Shown: positions 46,201-52,558, counted from the stretch's first letter. The stretch: 64,000 nucleotides of DNA from an uncultured Oceanospirillaceae bacterium (GCA_913057435.1 CAJXNY010000019.1:1-64000), one strand, 5' to 3'. Program-made: numbers and translations. Notes: generated by a model not told the origin, from the sequence alone.

Positions 46201-47969
46201 ATGACCCGAACTTCTCACTGGGCACACTGAAACGCGATCAGGCTGAGGCCCACCAGGTGCTGGACCGTATCTTCAATACGGACAAAGTCAGCAATGTCCA
46301 GGATGAGGTTGCGGTGCAGCAACTGCTCAGTCAGGAGATGCCTCAAGTTATTGGTAACTATGCGCAGAGCAAGATGCAACACGCTGAAAACCTGCTTGAA
46401 CAGGCCCGCCAGGAAACCGATCCGGCCAAAACTCAGACACTGATTGACGAAGCAAAACAGATAGAAAATAACTGGGGCAAACAGGGTACTTACCGCCTGG
46501 TGATGCATACACTCTCCGGTGCGATGAGCGGTAACCTGACAGGGGCTGCAGCCGCACTGGCTGTCACTTATGGTACGCCTGTACTTGCAGATGCGCTGGA
46601 CGACATGGGCATAAAGGGCCCGCTTAAAGACAGTATCCTTGTGGCCGCTAGCGCCGCCGTGGGTGGCGCAGCCAATGGCGTAGCCGGTGCCGTAAATACC
46701 AGTGGTCAGACCGTAAATAACTACCTGACACACGATGAATCCTCATTAAAAGAAAGACTGGAAAAAAAGCTGGTTAGCTGCCGTCTGGAAAACACCTGTG
46801 ATCAGGCTGAACAAGCGAGTCTGATGGGCCAGCTCTACGTGCTGGGAGAAACCAGTGAAGGGCGCGAAAAGACTCTGGAATCAGCCAGCGCACTGCCACG
46901 CAGCCCCGAGTTCCAGTCTGCACTGGATGAACTTCAACAGACCGTTGATAACTACAAAGACGCCGGACCACTGGAACCCGGCAGCACCCAACAACGTGAA
47001 TATGCCCATGCAAAAGAGCTGCTCCGCATCTATAAAACAGCAGCTGAGTCGCCTGAGTTTGTGAACTCACTGAACGCTGGTATCCGTGGGCTGATCAACA
47101 GTGCACTGTCCGGCGCTGAGGAGGCTATAAACGATATAACCGACCAGGACAGAGTCATGCTGCATCTCATGGCAGTAGCTGGCGACAAGGATGCGCGAAA
47201 AGTTCTTTTACAGGAACAGCTGGATGGGCTGGCAGAACTATGGGGCGCACTAACAGCCGGTTGGGAAGAAGTTGACCGCCTGAAAGAGAATGGGGAACAG
47301 GATAAATCCGAACAGTTAAGAGCCGAACTGATTTCAGGTGTTGCAACCGTACTGCTGACAAGAAGGCCTGCCAGAGGGGGGGATGGTAAGGGTGACAAGG
47401 GTGGTTCAGATTCTGAATCCCTATCTCAAAATGAAGGTTCTGCTGAAGGCGGTAGCTCAGGTAGTGACAATGGTACGGGAACAGTTACGGGTGGTGATAG
47501 AGGTGATATAGGCCTAACCGATAGTCAGCCCTTATCTGATTTTGACATTTCAGATGTTAATCTGCCGGAACTTCCTAGTGGATATCACTACAGAACAGTT
47601 GGTAATGAGGTTGTAGTTGCAAGAAACCCTAATCAAGCAACTAATTTGCCTCAAATGCACTTAGAGGGTGGTACTCTAGTTCTTGGGCCTCGGCCTGGCA
47701 TAGTCAGAAGTACGGCGACACGGTCGGCGTTTTTGAAAAATCTCGCTAACAGCGATAAAATTCCGTCAAATATCAGGCAGTGGCTTGAGCAGGGCAGGGT
47801 ACCACCTGGATACGCTGTTCATCACAAGAAAGCACTTTTTGATGGTGGCACTGATGCGGTAGAAAACATGGTTTTACAGGGAGTTGATTTACATAAAATA
47901 ACACATAGGTTCTACCGTCCTGGTGGTAAAGTTCCTAGTATCGACCCGCCTGACCCTAATCCTTATTGA
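34218..47969 (+). CDS. cdiA: CdiA-type giant exoprotein with C-terminal HNH-like toxin
   Basis: A 4583-residue filamentous-hemagglutinin-type protein, secreted by the upstream transporter. In order: signal region (1-38); TPS domain with NPNGI...CAGCGF (about residues 155); FHA-1 repeats to about 2380, including five ~316-residue super-repeats; a distinct aromatic-rich segment (about 2390-2540, receptor-binding position); an Ala/Gly/Gln linker (2540-2710); the conserved YLVETDPLF...GDGFYEQ region (2754-2894); FHA-2 (about 2975-3930); a pretoxin region with NNYLTHDE (about 4170); and a variable C-terminus from about 4393. The last 60 residues hold an HNH-like pattern: His4535-His4536, Asn4550, His4559 and His4563. 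That suggests a nuclease toxin delivered to neighbours. No VENN motif is seen. Composition is AT-rich at both ends and GC-rich in the middle. Confidence 0.9.
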   Translation: MKNDSYSNKTRISSAITLFVYCWQLLFLFISDVSFAEDVVSANRISGKTPIIDAAINGTPIVHIAPPNDDGLSHNQYSHFNVGPDGLILNNSTESVQTQLGGWITESLQLLEKPADLILNEVTSTHLSNLNGFIEVAGPKTDLIIANPNGINCAGCGFINSNKVTMTTGVPVFNQEGALGYLDVTRGNINISGAGVNASELEQLDLLARSLVVEGDVWAQKLNVLTGSQRILPADLSHTSIQGSGYKPLFAVDVKNVGGMYANTIHLIATEEGLGVNSTGRIVALDDDLTLSANGDVSVGEVHAANKISIGAEGDVFLNAETTSVGLTIVGSGRVLQAGSVQANNINISAKIVKNTGSIFQDSSLKSNALVVKADSDITNSGRIHSQSGLYLKSATLIDQAGVISSNSLITIDADDIRLDGTQLYSTEGVTVTSGKVISSKATIGSEGTVSLHSKGSVVLTDTDVITDNEVVIKSGSLAVTDNGRIDSVKTTIHTDNLSNTSLISGKSELTVVSISTNNTESGLIGGGFVTINTESLSNRSATIQASDSLMISARSVINSGSGDKEGLISLGDVKIKSHDFDNSTGKVVSKETQEINVSGSILNDDGLIQSGNDLNINSNEFSSDNGRLSSVKNINLDVNNSLSIDNSTAYADGSIKVDAGRVNGSSNTIQAIDNISITATGQQLTTTSLYAGGNLDLVATAGGLDFNTSHLNSDREATLTASGAVNLDNGSLLAGENVGIQAGEVSNESGIIAAGLSGRYSTLTIDSGHLDNRSGTIVNRSGKAVINTAGSMVDNRNGWIESTQSLTIDAGHLNNSKGQIKSAGAVLSVSSLTNNNGLVHSSDQLTINASSVENNAGLLQSAGALVIAANNVTNYGRAVSNGIVSMNSITLRADSFDNRSGRVIGEADVSFNIENTLDNTSGEIHSGRSLDITAGRFASADSKLVSDLDTRISTKGDTTLTRAAIHSNGKLTIDAAVVNAAEVDIQSQRSTTIRAESQQLTHATINSGGDLSLSATSGDLQLSGSVINVADAVGLDAANTVNIDQARVLSGGGIDVEARYITNRSGEISAGLIKGNAAFNISGGAVDNTSGLIFSNNGSLQINTDDSSLNNSSGRIESQGALVLQTGGLNNTDGTVLGHSLSLAGTDIDNRGGTLSSNGQMDLQLNSLNNDTGLVQSGDGLALNAGQISNRADNDEQGIFSQATLTVIADTLDNLFGNIASLGALEFDVSDQLNTQDGTIQSADSLTLKAGTLQGTRADITASQALNADITGLATLDNANLNAGQALNLTAGQITADTAQLYSETDMAVAAADIQLTSSVLNSQRDLALNASAGEINLQGSDLSSVADASLQASGRINLDDGVLASGGDATLTAAELSNRAGQISAGLLESNTTLQLTTGSLDNTDGLIFNNSGTLQIDTGSSQLNNHTGRIESQGALTLLTGAVDNTEGTVLGDGISLTGSDLDNREGTLSSTDQVDLQLSSLNNDTGLVQSSDALAINAGQISNRADNDEQGIFSQGTLTVIADTLDNLFGSIASLGNMVIDAESSLNTADGIIQSAGDLSLQSGQLTGDRAQIIATGSAQLGATGNLSLDASTITTGQQLVLIADVITGDTADLQSGGNLDITAGNITLANSTANTQGNLLLKAESSALDLTGSGLSVNGASTLTSTGSIDLTDAELVSGAGVAINAKALTNLRGTVIAGANSSNADLILSTDAINNRDGTLLSTTGRVDINSHGQTVDNTRGVIDGHSAVMVNSGDLNNNSGLLQSSGNIALNVKQLSNTDTQSDKGIVSLGSLSLSGSSFDNRNGRVVSQGTQQHSFSGAISTRNGLLHSASTLTLNAQSLAAGGGTISADGNMQLSTAASTELGSAEVYSGGQLRINASNIQSSGFLQSSAAMQLSAGGLQLSGATLNSQQDLTLTASSGGITLQDSTVSALGNAALSATGTVSNQRGSISTGGGVQIAASQLDNTDGTMVAGLSASNASLAIDASTITNAGGTLATQNGDITLDTNGNALDNSKGTVQAGGALVLAGISAIKNTDGVLISGEELSLNLQSLDNTRGLIQAGGSLDLGVQGTINNSGTKSSGGLVTSGDLTISAAGIDNQNGYIASAGKQDFDLTGDLNNSSGELISQGDMSLDANNINNSQGYISGQKAATVTANQINNNNGTIEFEGEALLKVASLQNDGGELASNTLLTVETSSTQLQGKLASQYDLVLKLDGDFNNTSELIAGNSLSITANSFTNSSLLSSAYTLELNGTDLTNDGQIYATDLRLNMSQGLFNNSGGVIDGDSVLIEGGYLHNYGRIYGDDIGIGSSTFHNYSNAVIASRGSLALDNQTIINEQDAMIYSLGDMSIRSGSVSNNAALIEASGNLSIVAGSLTNSNSGVEFTVENDPQTYGYWKEKQVWGQPIGSGFRVSGDIQQHEIWDAFGGSNYFTIREYIDVERTVVNASAPGKIIAGGNMTISGGSVTNTDSIILASGGLNVASSLESIESVSLSKTTTIKRDVHNHMVSLSDSLSDSRGYTWVTTVTVNTEESAASLAYTLGGTEAQQLIAQYSSGSAGNSGAQGATAGEVAAHNVQGGDVQNQAAGTATGTLQGEGSSGVASAQLSPDSTASGLQSQTAASAVTVGDHTPATGSGAQAVQASAAVATTTVEGYQTGVAADVKNLLSQSSPGAVTVANLPTAANGATSSVAGANAADARAASLASVGSRINDMQLAGGKPISGEALNTTVITTNRPAPVTPPSNKLFVLNTSPEADYLVETDPLFTRRETFLASDYMLDQLAKDPSRQLKRYGDGFYEQRLVTEQVTQMTGRRYLSGYSDSQDQFQALMDSGVEFAQRFQLSPGVELSADQMAHLTSDIVWMVETSVTLADGTSTTVLTPKVYLVSVDEEDLYDGGALVSASDITIDTDGAIRNEGSMLADNGIRLRSGQDIANLGQLKTAGDITLDAQNNILNQGGRLGGGGLIQGANIALTSYTGNIISQSTLAQTETTVTVNGRRTLTDIDSHIAGNRAGIQATGSLQLNAAQDIQLKASDLEAGKTLLLNAGNNIELGALVEHDRTERRWRRGHSNSDTLTNQVTRLTAGSHAELTAGNDLNLDGTAVKTGGNLALNAINNINLNELHDSTVTESRSTKKRSFGRKKVSVSKSTRIDSIGVGLDVGNNLLINVAGTDDNGRLQTRDSGDVNITAANINVANNAVMLAGGDLNLNAGSQVDDSYSYSYKKGLFGLKRTKESNDSHMVDVVSTTLNVGGNSLLQADGDINLTSADLNTTGTTQLIATGNNGPGTGNINLLASRGEQRQIHEYSKSGFKLSLDYKKGFLERKKTSESHSKELGVLTSTYIDSGGDISLSSQNNIAIIGSELNSDNGGLTLTATEGSVAVFAGTGSLTETDTSSSDSLSFNRREVHVDQRTRSVDEAIGSVLSAEDVAINAGQHINIVGSALGANNSISLNADEDINISSAATSTDENYTSHSSTTGVFSSGGLSVTAGSQTEDITQMSHQVLQVGSELLTRDGDITVNAGNDLNVTASRMDALTGDISLEADNVNLNSAYNTIDDSYEHYFKQSGLSAKLSLGVLDTAVTAVNALKSASSTDNARLTTLQAARTAIHTKKLLQQTGVLDISAEEAKDGLNNELDALDNDLDALANGEITSVEDVKQLESSIELSISVGSSSSSQTSNSHQAQALGSTLQAGNNIKIVARADDQREDSGNINSTGSIIRSGVEKEEDSTEATIPAVEASGDITLIAANKINLDSAEKRYESDSESKSKSWGVGVKISTGQGTGVFVSASNARGLINQTNLEYLETQLGANNGNVTLESGGDTTLHGAQVSGDSVIADIGGDLNIISQQDEDHYQNDQKSASAGVTIGPSSSFSFNYNKLDADSDYIAVQEQSGIFAGDGGFDITVGGNTDLKGAAIVGSNPDNNRLSTGNLSWDQLENHAEYDIDSVSVGISVSGSGGAIPSGGMADDSGSASSTTFSVVSDGTIITRDDPNFSLGTLKRDQAEAHQVLDRIFNTDKVSNVQDEVAVQQLLSQEMPQVIGNYAQSKMQHAENLLEQARQETDPAKTQTLIDEAKQIENNWGKQGTYRLVMHTLSGAMSGNLTGAAAALAVTYGTPVLADALDDMGIKGPLKDSILVAASAAVGGAANGVAGAVNTSGQTVNNYLTHDESSLKERLEKKLVSCRLENTCDQAEQASLMGQLYVLGETSEGREKTLESASALPRSPEFQSALDELQQTVDNYKDAGPLEPGSTQQREYAHAKELLRIYKTAAESPEFVNSLNAGIRGLINSALSGAEEAINDITDQDRVMLHLMAVAGDKDARKVLLQEQLDGLAELWGALTAGWEEVDRLKENGEQDKSEQLRAELISGVATVLLTRRPARGGDGKGDKGGSDSESLSQNEGSAEGGSSGSDNGTGTVTGGDRGDIGLTDSQPLSDFDISDVNLPELPSGYHYRTVGNEVVVARNPNQATNLPQMHLEGGTLVLGPRPGIVRSTATRSAFLKNLANSDKIPSNIRQWLEQGRVPPGYAVHHKKALFDGGTDAVENMVLQGVDLHKITHRFYRPGGKVPSIDPPDPNPY
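36458..40250 (+). repeat. five long internal repeats of about 945-950 bp in cdiA
   Basis: Equivalent anchor points (AAC/AAT before an SGxISAGL-like phrase) fall near 36458, 37402, 38354, 39302 and 40130, giving three units of about 316 codons and a shorter fourth step (about 828 bp). Part of units 2 and 3 is nearly identical at DNA level (37713-37890 against 38661-38838). Unit 1 is AT-rich, while units 2-4 are GC-rich, so the array spans a composition boundary. Confidence 0.75.
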
Positions 47970-47978
47970 GAATTTATA

Positions 47979-48380
47979 ATGATAGAAGATCAAGAAACAG
48001 TACAATGGTTAAATCTTGTTCATACATCTCCCACGTTTGCTATTAGGGTTGGTCATGGTGAAGAGCGTTCAAATGTTTTATCTCTCGATATGATTCCAAA
48101 AGGTGATGGTGAGTATTGGGTTTGTGGGGTGACTATTCTGAAAAATGGAACAAATATTCCATCGGTGTTTCGTGTTAATACGGATACCGGAGGCGATCTA
48201 ATTGGGGTCTATTGGAATATTAGAGATAAATGGTGGGACTTTCAGGACAGGCCTTCTGTCCTAACAGAGTTGTCTATGCCCGAGTCAGAAATTTTTCCTT
48301 TTGATTGGGAGTACTCGATAACCCTAGAAGAGGATAGCTTTCACTCAAGTGATGACAATAAGAACAAAAATAAAGGATAA
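47979..48380 (+). CDS. candidate immunity protein for the CdiA C-terminal toxin
   Basis: A 133-residue acidic soluble protein starting 10 nt after the cdiA stop, the standard place for a CdiI immunity gene. No signal peptide. It is rich in Trp and Asp (WNIRDKWWDFQDRPS, PFDWEYSIT), a negative surface suited to covering a basic nuclease. The C-terminal tail (SSDDNKNKNKG) is low complexity. Composition is AT-rich, matching the toxin end (47.4 kb on) but not the middle of cdiA, which suggests toxin and immunity arrived together. I do not recognise the family; the assignment is positional. Confidence 0.65.
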   Translation: MIEDQETVQWLNLVHTSPTFAIRVGHGEERSNVLSLDMIPKGDGEYWVCGVTILKNGTNIPSVFRVNTDTGGDLIGVYWNIRDKWWDFQDRPSVLTELSMPESEIFPFDWEYSITLEEDSFHSSDDNKNKNKG

Positions 48381-49222
48381 AAAAATAAAAAATAAAGGGC
48401 ATATATGGACCCCTCGCCAATGTCCAATACTAGAAAAATAAAGGCCACCCACAAAAATTCGCACTCTCCTGAAGCGCTGCCTACACTGCATGGCACCCCG
48501 CCAGCCGTATCGGCATCATTCTCAGGAGAATGTGATGACCCATACCAGCCGATAACAGCTAAGCCTGCTGTGCCTATCACTCTGTGTCCGCGTTAGAAAA
48601 TCCTTCAATATCCCCCATAGTTCACTTGCTAACCAGGGGGCTTTTGGTGTTTTATAGCTGGGCACCCATGTGGGTGGCTACTACAACAGGTTTGTCGAGA
48701 AAGGAGCGCCGCAGTACGACGTTAGACAATTTACCTGAATGATAAAAAGCGCTACCGCCGGGTGCGTCAACACCCCACGGCAGCTAACCACAACAGACTA
48801 AACGAGAGTCCGTAATGGCTACAGAGATGGTACGTCAGGCTTCGCCCTGTTCAAAGCATTTTTCCTTACTTTTCCTGCACTTAAGGGCGCATCGTTTGCC
48901 CCTGCCCGTTATATTGCCCACCCATGCGAGAGCAGGGCGATACCGATGCCAACGGGCTGATTTCCGCTACCTTTCACGGGCTGTACTCAGCTGCCTGCGC
49001 AGCCGACCGGCTTCACACCCCCCTGTGCAACCGGCGCTGTCGGTGCAGGCAGGGCCATCGGTTTAACCGGGCCTGACGGTGAAATGAATGTAGCCCTTTG
49101 CAGGCCCGTGGCAACACAGGCCTGCTGTTTTGGTGCTACACCGTGAAAAATGGAAACGTTACCTGCTATCAGCGCATGTAACGGCGCAATGGCTCTGATA
49201 CAAAGAGCCCAGGGAAAGCACC
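48381..49222. other. decayed accessory spacer after the CDI-type locus
   Basis: 842 bp without an intact recognisable gene. Up to about 48600 it is AT-rich and holds only a 63-codon frame with no family features. A gene fragment lies at 48658-48738. Frames of 20 to 83 codons at 48740-49066 have no domain I know. The fragment, short frames and adjacent CsrA-like gene suggest remnants of an integrative element or of displaced toxin modules. I see no terminal repeats or integrase. Confidence 0.45.
48658..48738 (+). pseudogene. C-terminal gene remnant in accessory spacer
   Basis: A 26-codon stretch starting right after an in-frame TAG reads as well-formed protein (LGTHVGGYYNRFVEKGAPQY then DVRQFT) before TGA 48736-48738. 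The residue mix looks like a real protein tail, and no start codon is available. The parent gene is not identified. Confidence 0.35.
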
Positions 49223-49663
49223 ATGTTAATTCTTAGCACGCATTGTGGCGAAGCCACCACCATTACCACCCCGGCCGGGGAAACCATCATTATAAGAATC
49301 ATGCCCAGCGACTATCAGCCTCAGCAAGTACTGCTGGGTATTGAGGCACCCGAGGCATACACTATCCAGCGCAGCAAAATACGCCAGCGGATAATTGAAA
49401 AACTACGTGAAGGCTCCATTTTCAGAGTGACCAGCGTCCTCCACGACAGCTGGACAGTCGCAGCAGAAACGGCACATCAGGCCGCAGAGTATTACCAGCA
49501 GCAGTACCCCAACAGCTGGCGTGTCTCCACTGAATTAGTGGAAGACAGCCACGATCACACCTGCTTTGAACTGCTCATCGCCGCCTGGAAAAAGACACCC
49601 GCCTGCCCATGGGCGTACCGAACCCGCTGTAGAACTTGCGGTACGTGTCTGGTGGCTGGGTAA
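49223..49663 (+). CDS. CsrA-like RNA-binding protein with long C-terminal extension
   Basis: A 146-residue protein. The first 60 residues align with the CsrA/RsmA plan: MLILSTHCGEATTI, a strand with ETIIIRI, then QVLLGIEAPEAYTIQRSKIRQRI, matching MLILTRRVGE...VRIGVNAPKEV.VHREEIYQRI. True CsrA ends at about 61 residues; here 85 more follow, with a histidine/acidic patch (EDSHDHTCFE) and a Cys-rich tail. CsrA proteins bind GGA-containing leaders. An AGGGAAAG site precedes ATG 49223. The tail from about 49590 may be out of frame, since another frame there reads a more ordinary protein end (to 49673). Probably an accessory, mobile-element-type regulator. Confidence 0.6.
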   Translation: MLILSTHCGEATTITTPAGETIIIRIMPSDYQPQQVLLGIEAPEAYTIQRSKIRQRIIEKLREGSIFRVTSVLHDSWTVAAETAHQAAEYYQQQYPNSWRVSTELVEDSHDHTCFELLIAAWKKTPACPWAYRTRCRTCGTCLVAG

Positions 49664-49707
49664 AATGAAGGGCAGGTAGCGGCTCTCAGTTTTGCATAGC
49701 CGCCATC

Positions 49708-49743
49708 AATAAATAGCGGCCTGAATAGTTTTCAGGCGCTATT
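49708..49743 (-). terminator. terminator hairpin overlapping the stop of the 49739 gene
   Basis: On the minus strand, AATAGCG-CCTGAA pairs with TTCAGG-(C)-CGCTATT (13 bp, one bulge) around a 5-nt loop, followed by TTTATT. The stem includes the stop codon. Confidence 0.6.
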
Positions 49744-51304
49744 TAACATCTTCGTCAGTTTCACCTGCGTATTCAAATAACTCGAGTACATCACTGTTCA
49801 ATAGTTGTTCTTGCTGTGACTCAGAAACGGCCTTGCCAGATGCATCAATCTGCTCCAGAAGGTTAATAACGTTGGCGTAGCTGTCTTCTTCCTTTTGTAC
49901 ATCTGTAACAAGAAATCTTTCTTTGGTTTCACGTACCAGGCTTTCGTCGCCCATGCGGTATTCTGTTGCCACTACAGGGCGAGAATTATTAAGCTCTAAT
50001 TCACGCACAACCTGCTCATCTTTTTCCTGTCTTTGTATGATGTAGTCACCGTGTTTAAGATCCGGTCCTGCATGTCCGGGAAGTGACTCAAAAGTATGAA
50101 TGCTTTGCTGATATTTAAAATTCTGAGTCAGTGAGATCTCACCACTATCCGTTTTTTCCAGGGATGATTCTTGTGACATGGTTAAAGACATAAAAGACTT
50201 ATCAGCGGGGTGGTATTTGTTCACAAAAACAGGGGAGTCAAAGCTGGCCTCAAAATCAGGAAGGTTGCTGTGGAAGTCACTCAGTGCCTTTGTCTCAGTG
50301 TCGACCTGTTTTACGTGTTGTTCTTCAGCACTGACACTGAGCCCAAATAATGCCCCTAATCCATCTTTCATAAAGCGCACGGTTTCATTATCCGTGCCGT
50401 ACTCCTGGCCTGACTCTTCAATCAACTGCAGGTATTGCTGGTATTGAGGGTTATCCAGTAACGTATCGTCTACCAATGAGTGCCCGGCCTCACGACGAAC
50501 ATCAAAACTGTAGCCATTGAATTTTCCATCCAGCTGCATAGAGCCATCAAGCTTGGAAACGTTGTAGTTTAGCTGCAAAGACTCATCACCCTTTTGAAGT
50601 TTAAGCGAGAACCCTCCAAGTAGATCATTGTCCAGGCCGCGGAGTTCATTCAATGCAGCTTCGCCGTCACTGAAGTAGCGGTCAGCGACCTTGCCCAGGC
50701 TCTGCGCGACTTCATCAATGGCTTTCATTTCTTTTTCAGACAGTTCCCCATCGACTGTCATCATAAATGTCAGCGATTTTTCGCCTTTGGCGTTCGTAAC
50801 CGTTCCCAGTTCTACATCAATAACATCCCCATCTTTGGTGCGAATCTGAACCGTCATCGAACCGCCTTTATTACCCCTCAGTTGCTCATTGAAATCAGGG
50901 GATACACCACTGGCTGCAGCTTCTTCCGACAGCTGAGAAAGGCGCACTTCAGCTTCAAATGAAGCGGTTTCTCCAGCCAGGCCAGATAATTGAGACATCA
51001 GACCAGATACTTTCAGATGGCCGCCTGCCGCAGATTGCGCCATCGTGTCATTCAGGCCCTTCGACATGTTTTGCACCGCAGCACTGTCAGATGCAGAGAA
51101 TATGTTGGTGAAGGTTTTGGGCACCAGGCGAGGCCGTGTATAGGTGTCTGATTCATCAGTTGGCGCTGCCTTGTTCAAAATCTCTACCGAGCTGCTAGAG
51201 CGCGGTATATCCGTACTTTTCTGAACGGTATCTACGGTATGAACATCCTGGTTTTTAAGGGGAACCGACGTCACTTGTATGGGAAGTAAAGGCGTTAATT
51301 GCAT
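49739..51304 (-). CDS. large acidic protein of unknown function (521 aa)
   Basis: A 521-residue hydrophilic protein without signal peptide or membrane segment, rich in Ser, Glu, Asp and Leu. The N-terminal 150 residues look disordered (SSSSVEILNKAAPTDESDTY). A middle segment (about 145-260: SMTVQIRTKDGDVIDVELG, then KSLTFMMTVDGELSEKE) resembles a beta-sandwich-plus-helix domain seen in unannotated proteins of Vibrio and Oceanospirillales. The style recalls secreted or flagellum-associated proteins, and the gene at 62336 has similar features. AGGGA precedes ATG 51304, and a hairpin follows. No function is assigned. Confidence 0.65.
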   Translation of the reverse strand: MQLTPLLPIQVTSVPLKNQDVHTVDTVQKSTDIPRSSSSVEILNKAAPTDESDTYTRPRLVPKTFTNIFSASDSAAVQNMSKGLNDTMAQSAAGGHLKVSGLMSQLSGLAGETASFEAEVRLSQLSEEAAASGVSPDFNEQLRGNKGGSMTVQIRTKDGDVIDVELGTVTNAKGEKSLTFMMTVDGELSEKEMKAIDEVAQSLGKVADRYFSDGEAALNELRGLDNDLLGGFSLKLQKGDESLQLNYNVSKLDGSMQLDGKFNGYSFDVRREAGHSLVDDTLLDNPQYQQYLQLIEESGQEYGTDNETVRFMKDGLGALFGLSVSAEEQHVKQVDTETKALSDFHSNLPDFEASFDSPVFVNKYHPADKSFMSLTMSQESSLEKTDSGEISLTQNFKYQQSIHTFESLPGHAGPDLKHGDYIIQRQEKDEQVVRELELNNSRPVVATEYRMGDESLVRETKERFLVTDVQKEEDSYANVINLLEQIDASGKAVSESQQEQLLNSDVLELFEYAGETDEDVK

Positions 51305-51571
51305 GATGCGTTCCCTGTAAATTAGCTATCACATAGCTATCGACCAGGGGGTGTTTCTTTGAAGTGCATAGAAGCGATACAGATATCAAAATAATCATAG
51401 AGACAGGCTTGTGGTTAAAGAAAAAATATAAAGACAGAAAGTGTGTTGACTAGCACGCTCTGTTTTCTGTAGGGGTCACGTGTTTTTATGAGCAGGATGC
51501 CCATTGTCGAGGCTGCGATCAGTTTCCAGGCTGTATTCGGCTGCTTGCGCAGCCGTTGTAAGGCTGGCAGT

Positions 51572-52558
51572 TTACTGCTGGCCAACTCGTTGCAGTTTCG
51601 CGGCATTGGGGTCGGTCGCAATGGTAGATTGCAATTGATGCTGCAGTACCTGGCTGATCTTTTCCCAGCGACGTTTGGCATTGGCCTGGTAGGTTTCTGC
51701 TTTCGGGCCGGTTGTGAGTGCTGCTTTATGCGCATCAAACGCGTTGTAGTGTAATGCGCGTACCTGGTACTGCTGCTGGCCTGCAAATGTTTGATAAACC
51801 GCATCAACATTCGCCTGGGTATCATCGATAAAGACAATGTTGCGGATTGGCAGCGCCGGGTTGTCTAGCTCGCTATTTTCGTAGCTCTCTAGCAGGCACT
51901 GCAACATGGTGCCTTTATTTTGTCCGGCGACATAGATGACCCCCTGCTGATAACTAACACTCCGGGAGCCTGGAATATTGCAGGGTGCGTAGGGGCCGGG
52001 CAGGCTGGTTGTATTGCTGTCTTCCATGATGAGCGAGTTACGTGAGATCAGCTGTGCAAAACTGCCGGTTTCAGCCGTTAATGCGCTGAACTGTGCGGCT
52101 GTTGCGGAGGTTGTTTCATAACCTCGGGCTGTTTCCACCAGCAGCCGTACACCTTTGCTGCTGAGATCATTCAGCACTTTTGGTACATCGGCTTCGGTAT
52201 ATACCATGTTGTTGATGGCAAACAGCATGGTTGAAAGTTTCAGCAGTGTGGCTTCGTCTTTGGCAATCAGGTAGGGCGAGTTTTTGTCATTTTTTAATAA
52301 GTTATCCTGCCATGCGTACCAGGCGGGGCCACCCAGGTACTGGCAGTGTTTGGGCTTGCTGCCTTCTGGGCAGGGCATCATGGTGAGGGTGTCGTCGTCA
52401 TCCATCACCACCAGTGTACCGGTGAGACCACCCAGGTCGTTCACATGCTGGGCCAGCTCAGCAAAGCTGGATACCTGGTGGCGGGTTGCTTCAGCAACGG
52501 CGAAAGACGTGGTGAGAGAGGCGGCCAGGCTGGCGGCTACGAGCAGTCGAGTATCCAT
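51572..52558 (-). CDS. DUF2608 / HAD-like exported protein
   Basis: A 328-residue protein with a signal peptide (cut near FAVAE). It has HAD-type phosphatase signatures in altered form: LVVMDDDDTLTMMP resembles the DxDxT nucleophile motif, and a late NIVFIDDTQANVDAVYQ the acidic motif IV. This matches the DUF2608 group found in Legionella and other gammaproteobacteria. A periplasmic phosphatase-like role is likely, the substrate unknown. Cysteines at CPEGSKPKHC may form a disulfide. AGGA precedes ATG 52558. It is divergent from the RND pump operon. Confidence 0.75.
   Translation of the reverse strand: MDTRLLVAASLAASLTTSFAVAEATRHQVSSFAELAQHVNDLGGLTGTLVVMDDDDTLTMMPCPEGSKPKHCQYLGGPAWYAWQDNLLKNDKNSPYLIAKDEATLLKLSTMLFAINNMVYTEADVPKVLNDLSSKGVRLLVETARGYETTSATAAQFSALTAETGSFAQLISRNSLIMEDSNTTSLPGPYAPCNIPGSRSVSYQQGVIYVAGQNKGTMLQCLLESYENSELDNPALPIRNIVFIDDTQANVDAVYQTFAGQQQYQVRALHYNAFDAHKAALTTGPKAETYQANAKRRWEKISQVLQHQLQSTIATDPNAAKLQRVGQQ

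Noticed and set aside
46600-47400. VENN-type pretoxin motif
   Set aside because: No VENN is found; the conserved-looking site is NNYLTHDE, so the E. coli-type boundary cannot be used to define the toxin start.
48815-49066. 83-codon frame in the accessory spacer as a real gene
   Set aside because: No ribosome binding site at a good distance, odd composition and no domain; more likely decayed DNA.
49223-49663. True chromosomal CsrA
   Set aside because: Core CsrA is about 61 residues and highly conserved; this protein diverges strongly and has a long extension, so it is only CsrA-like.
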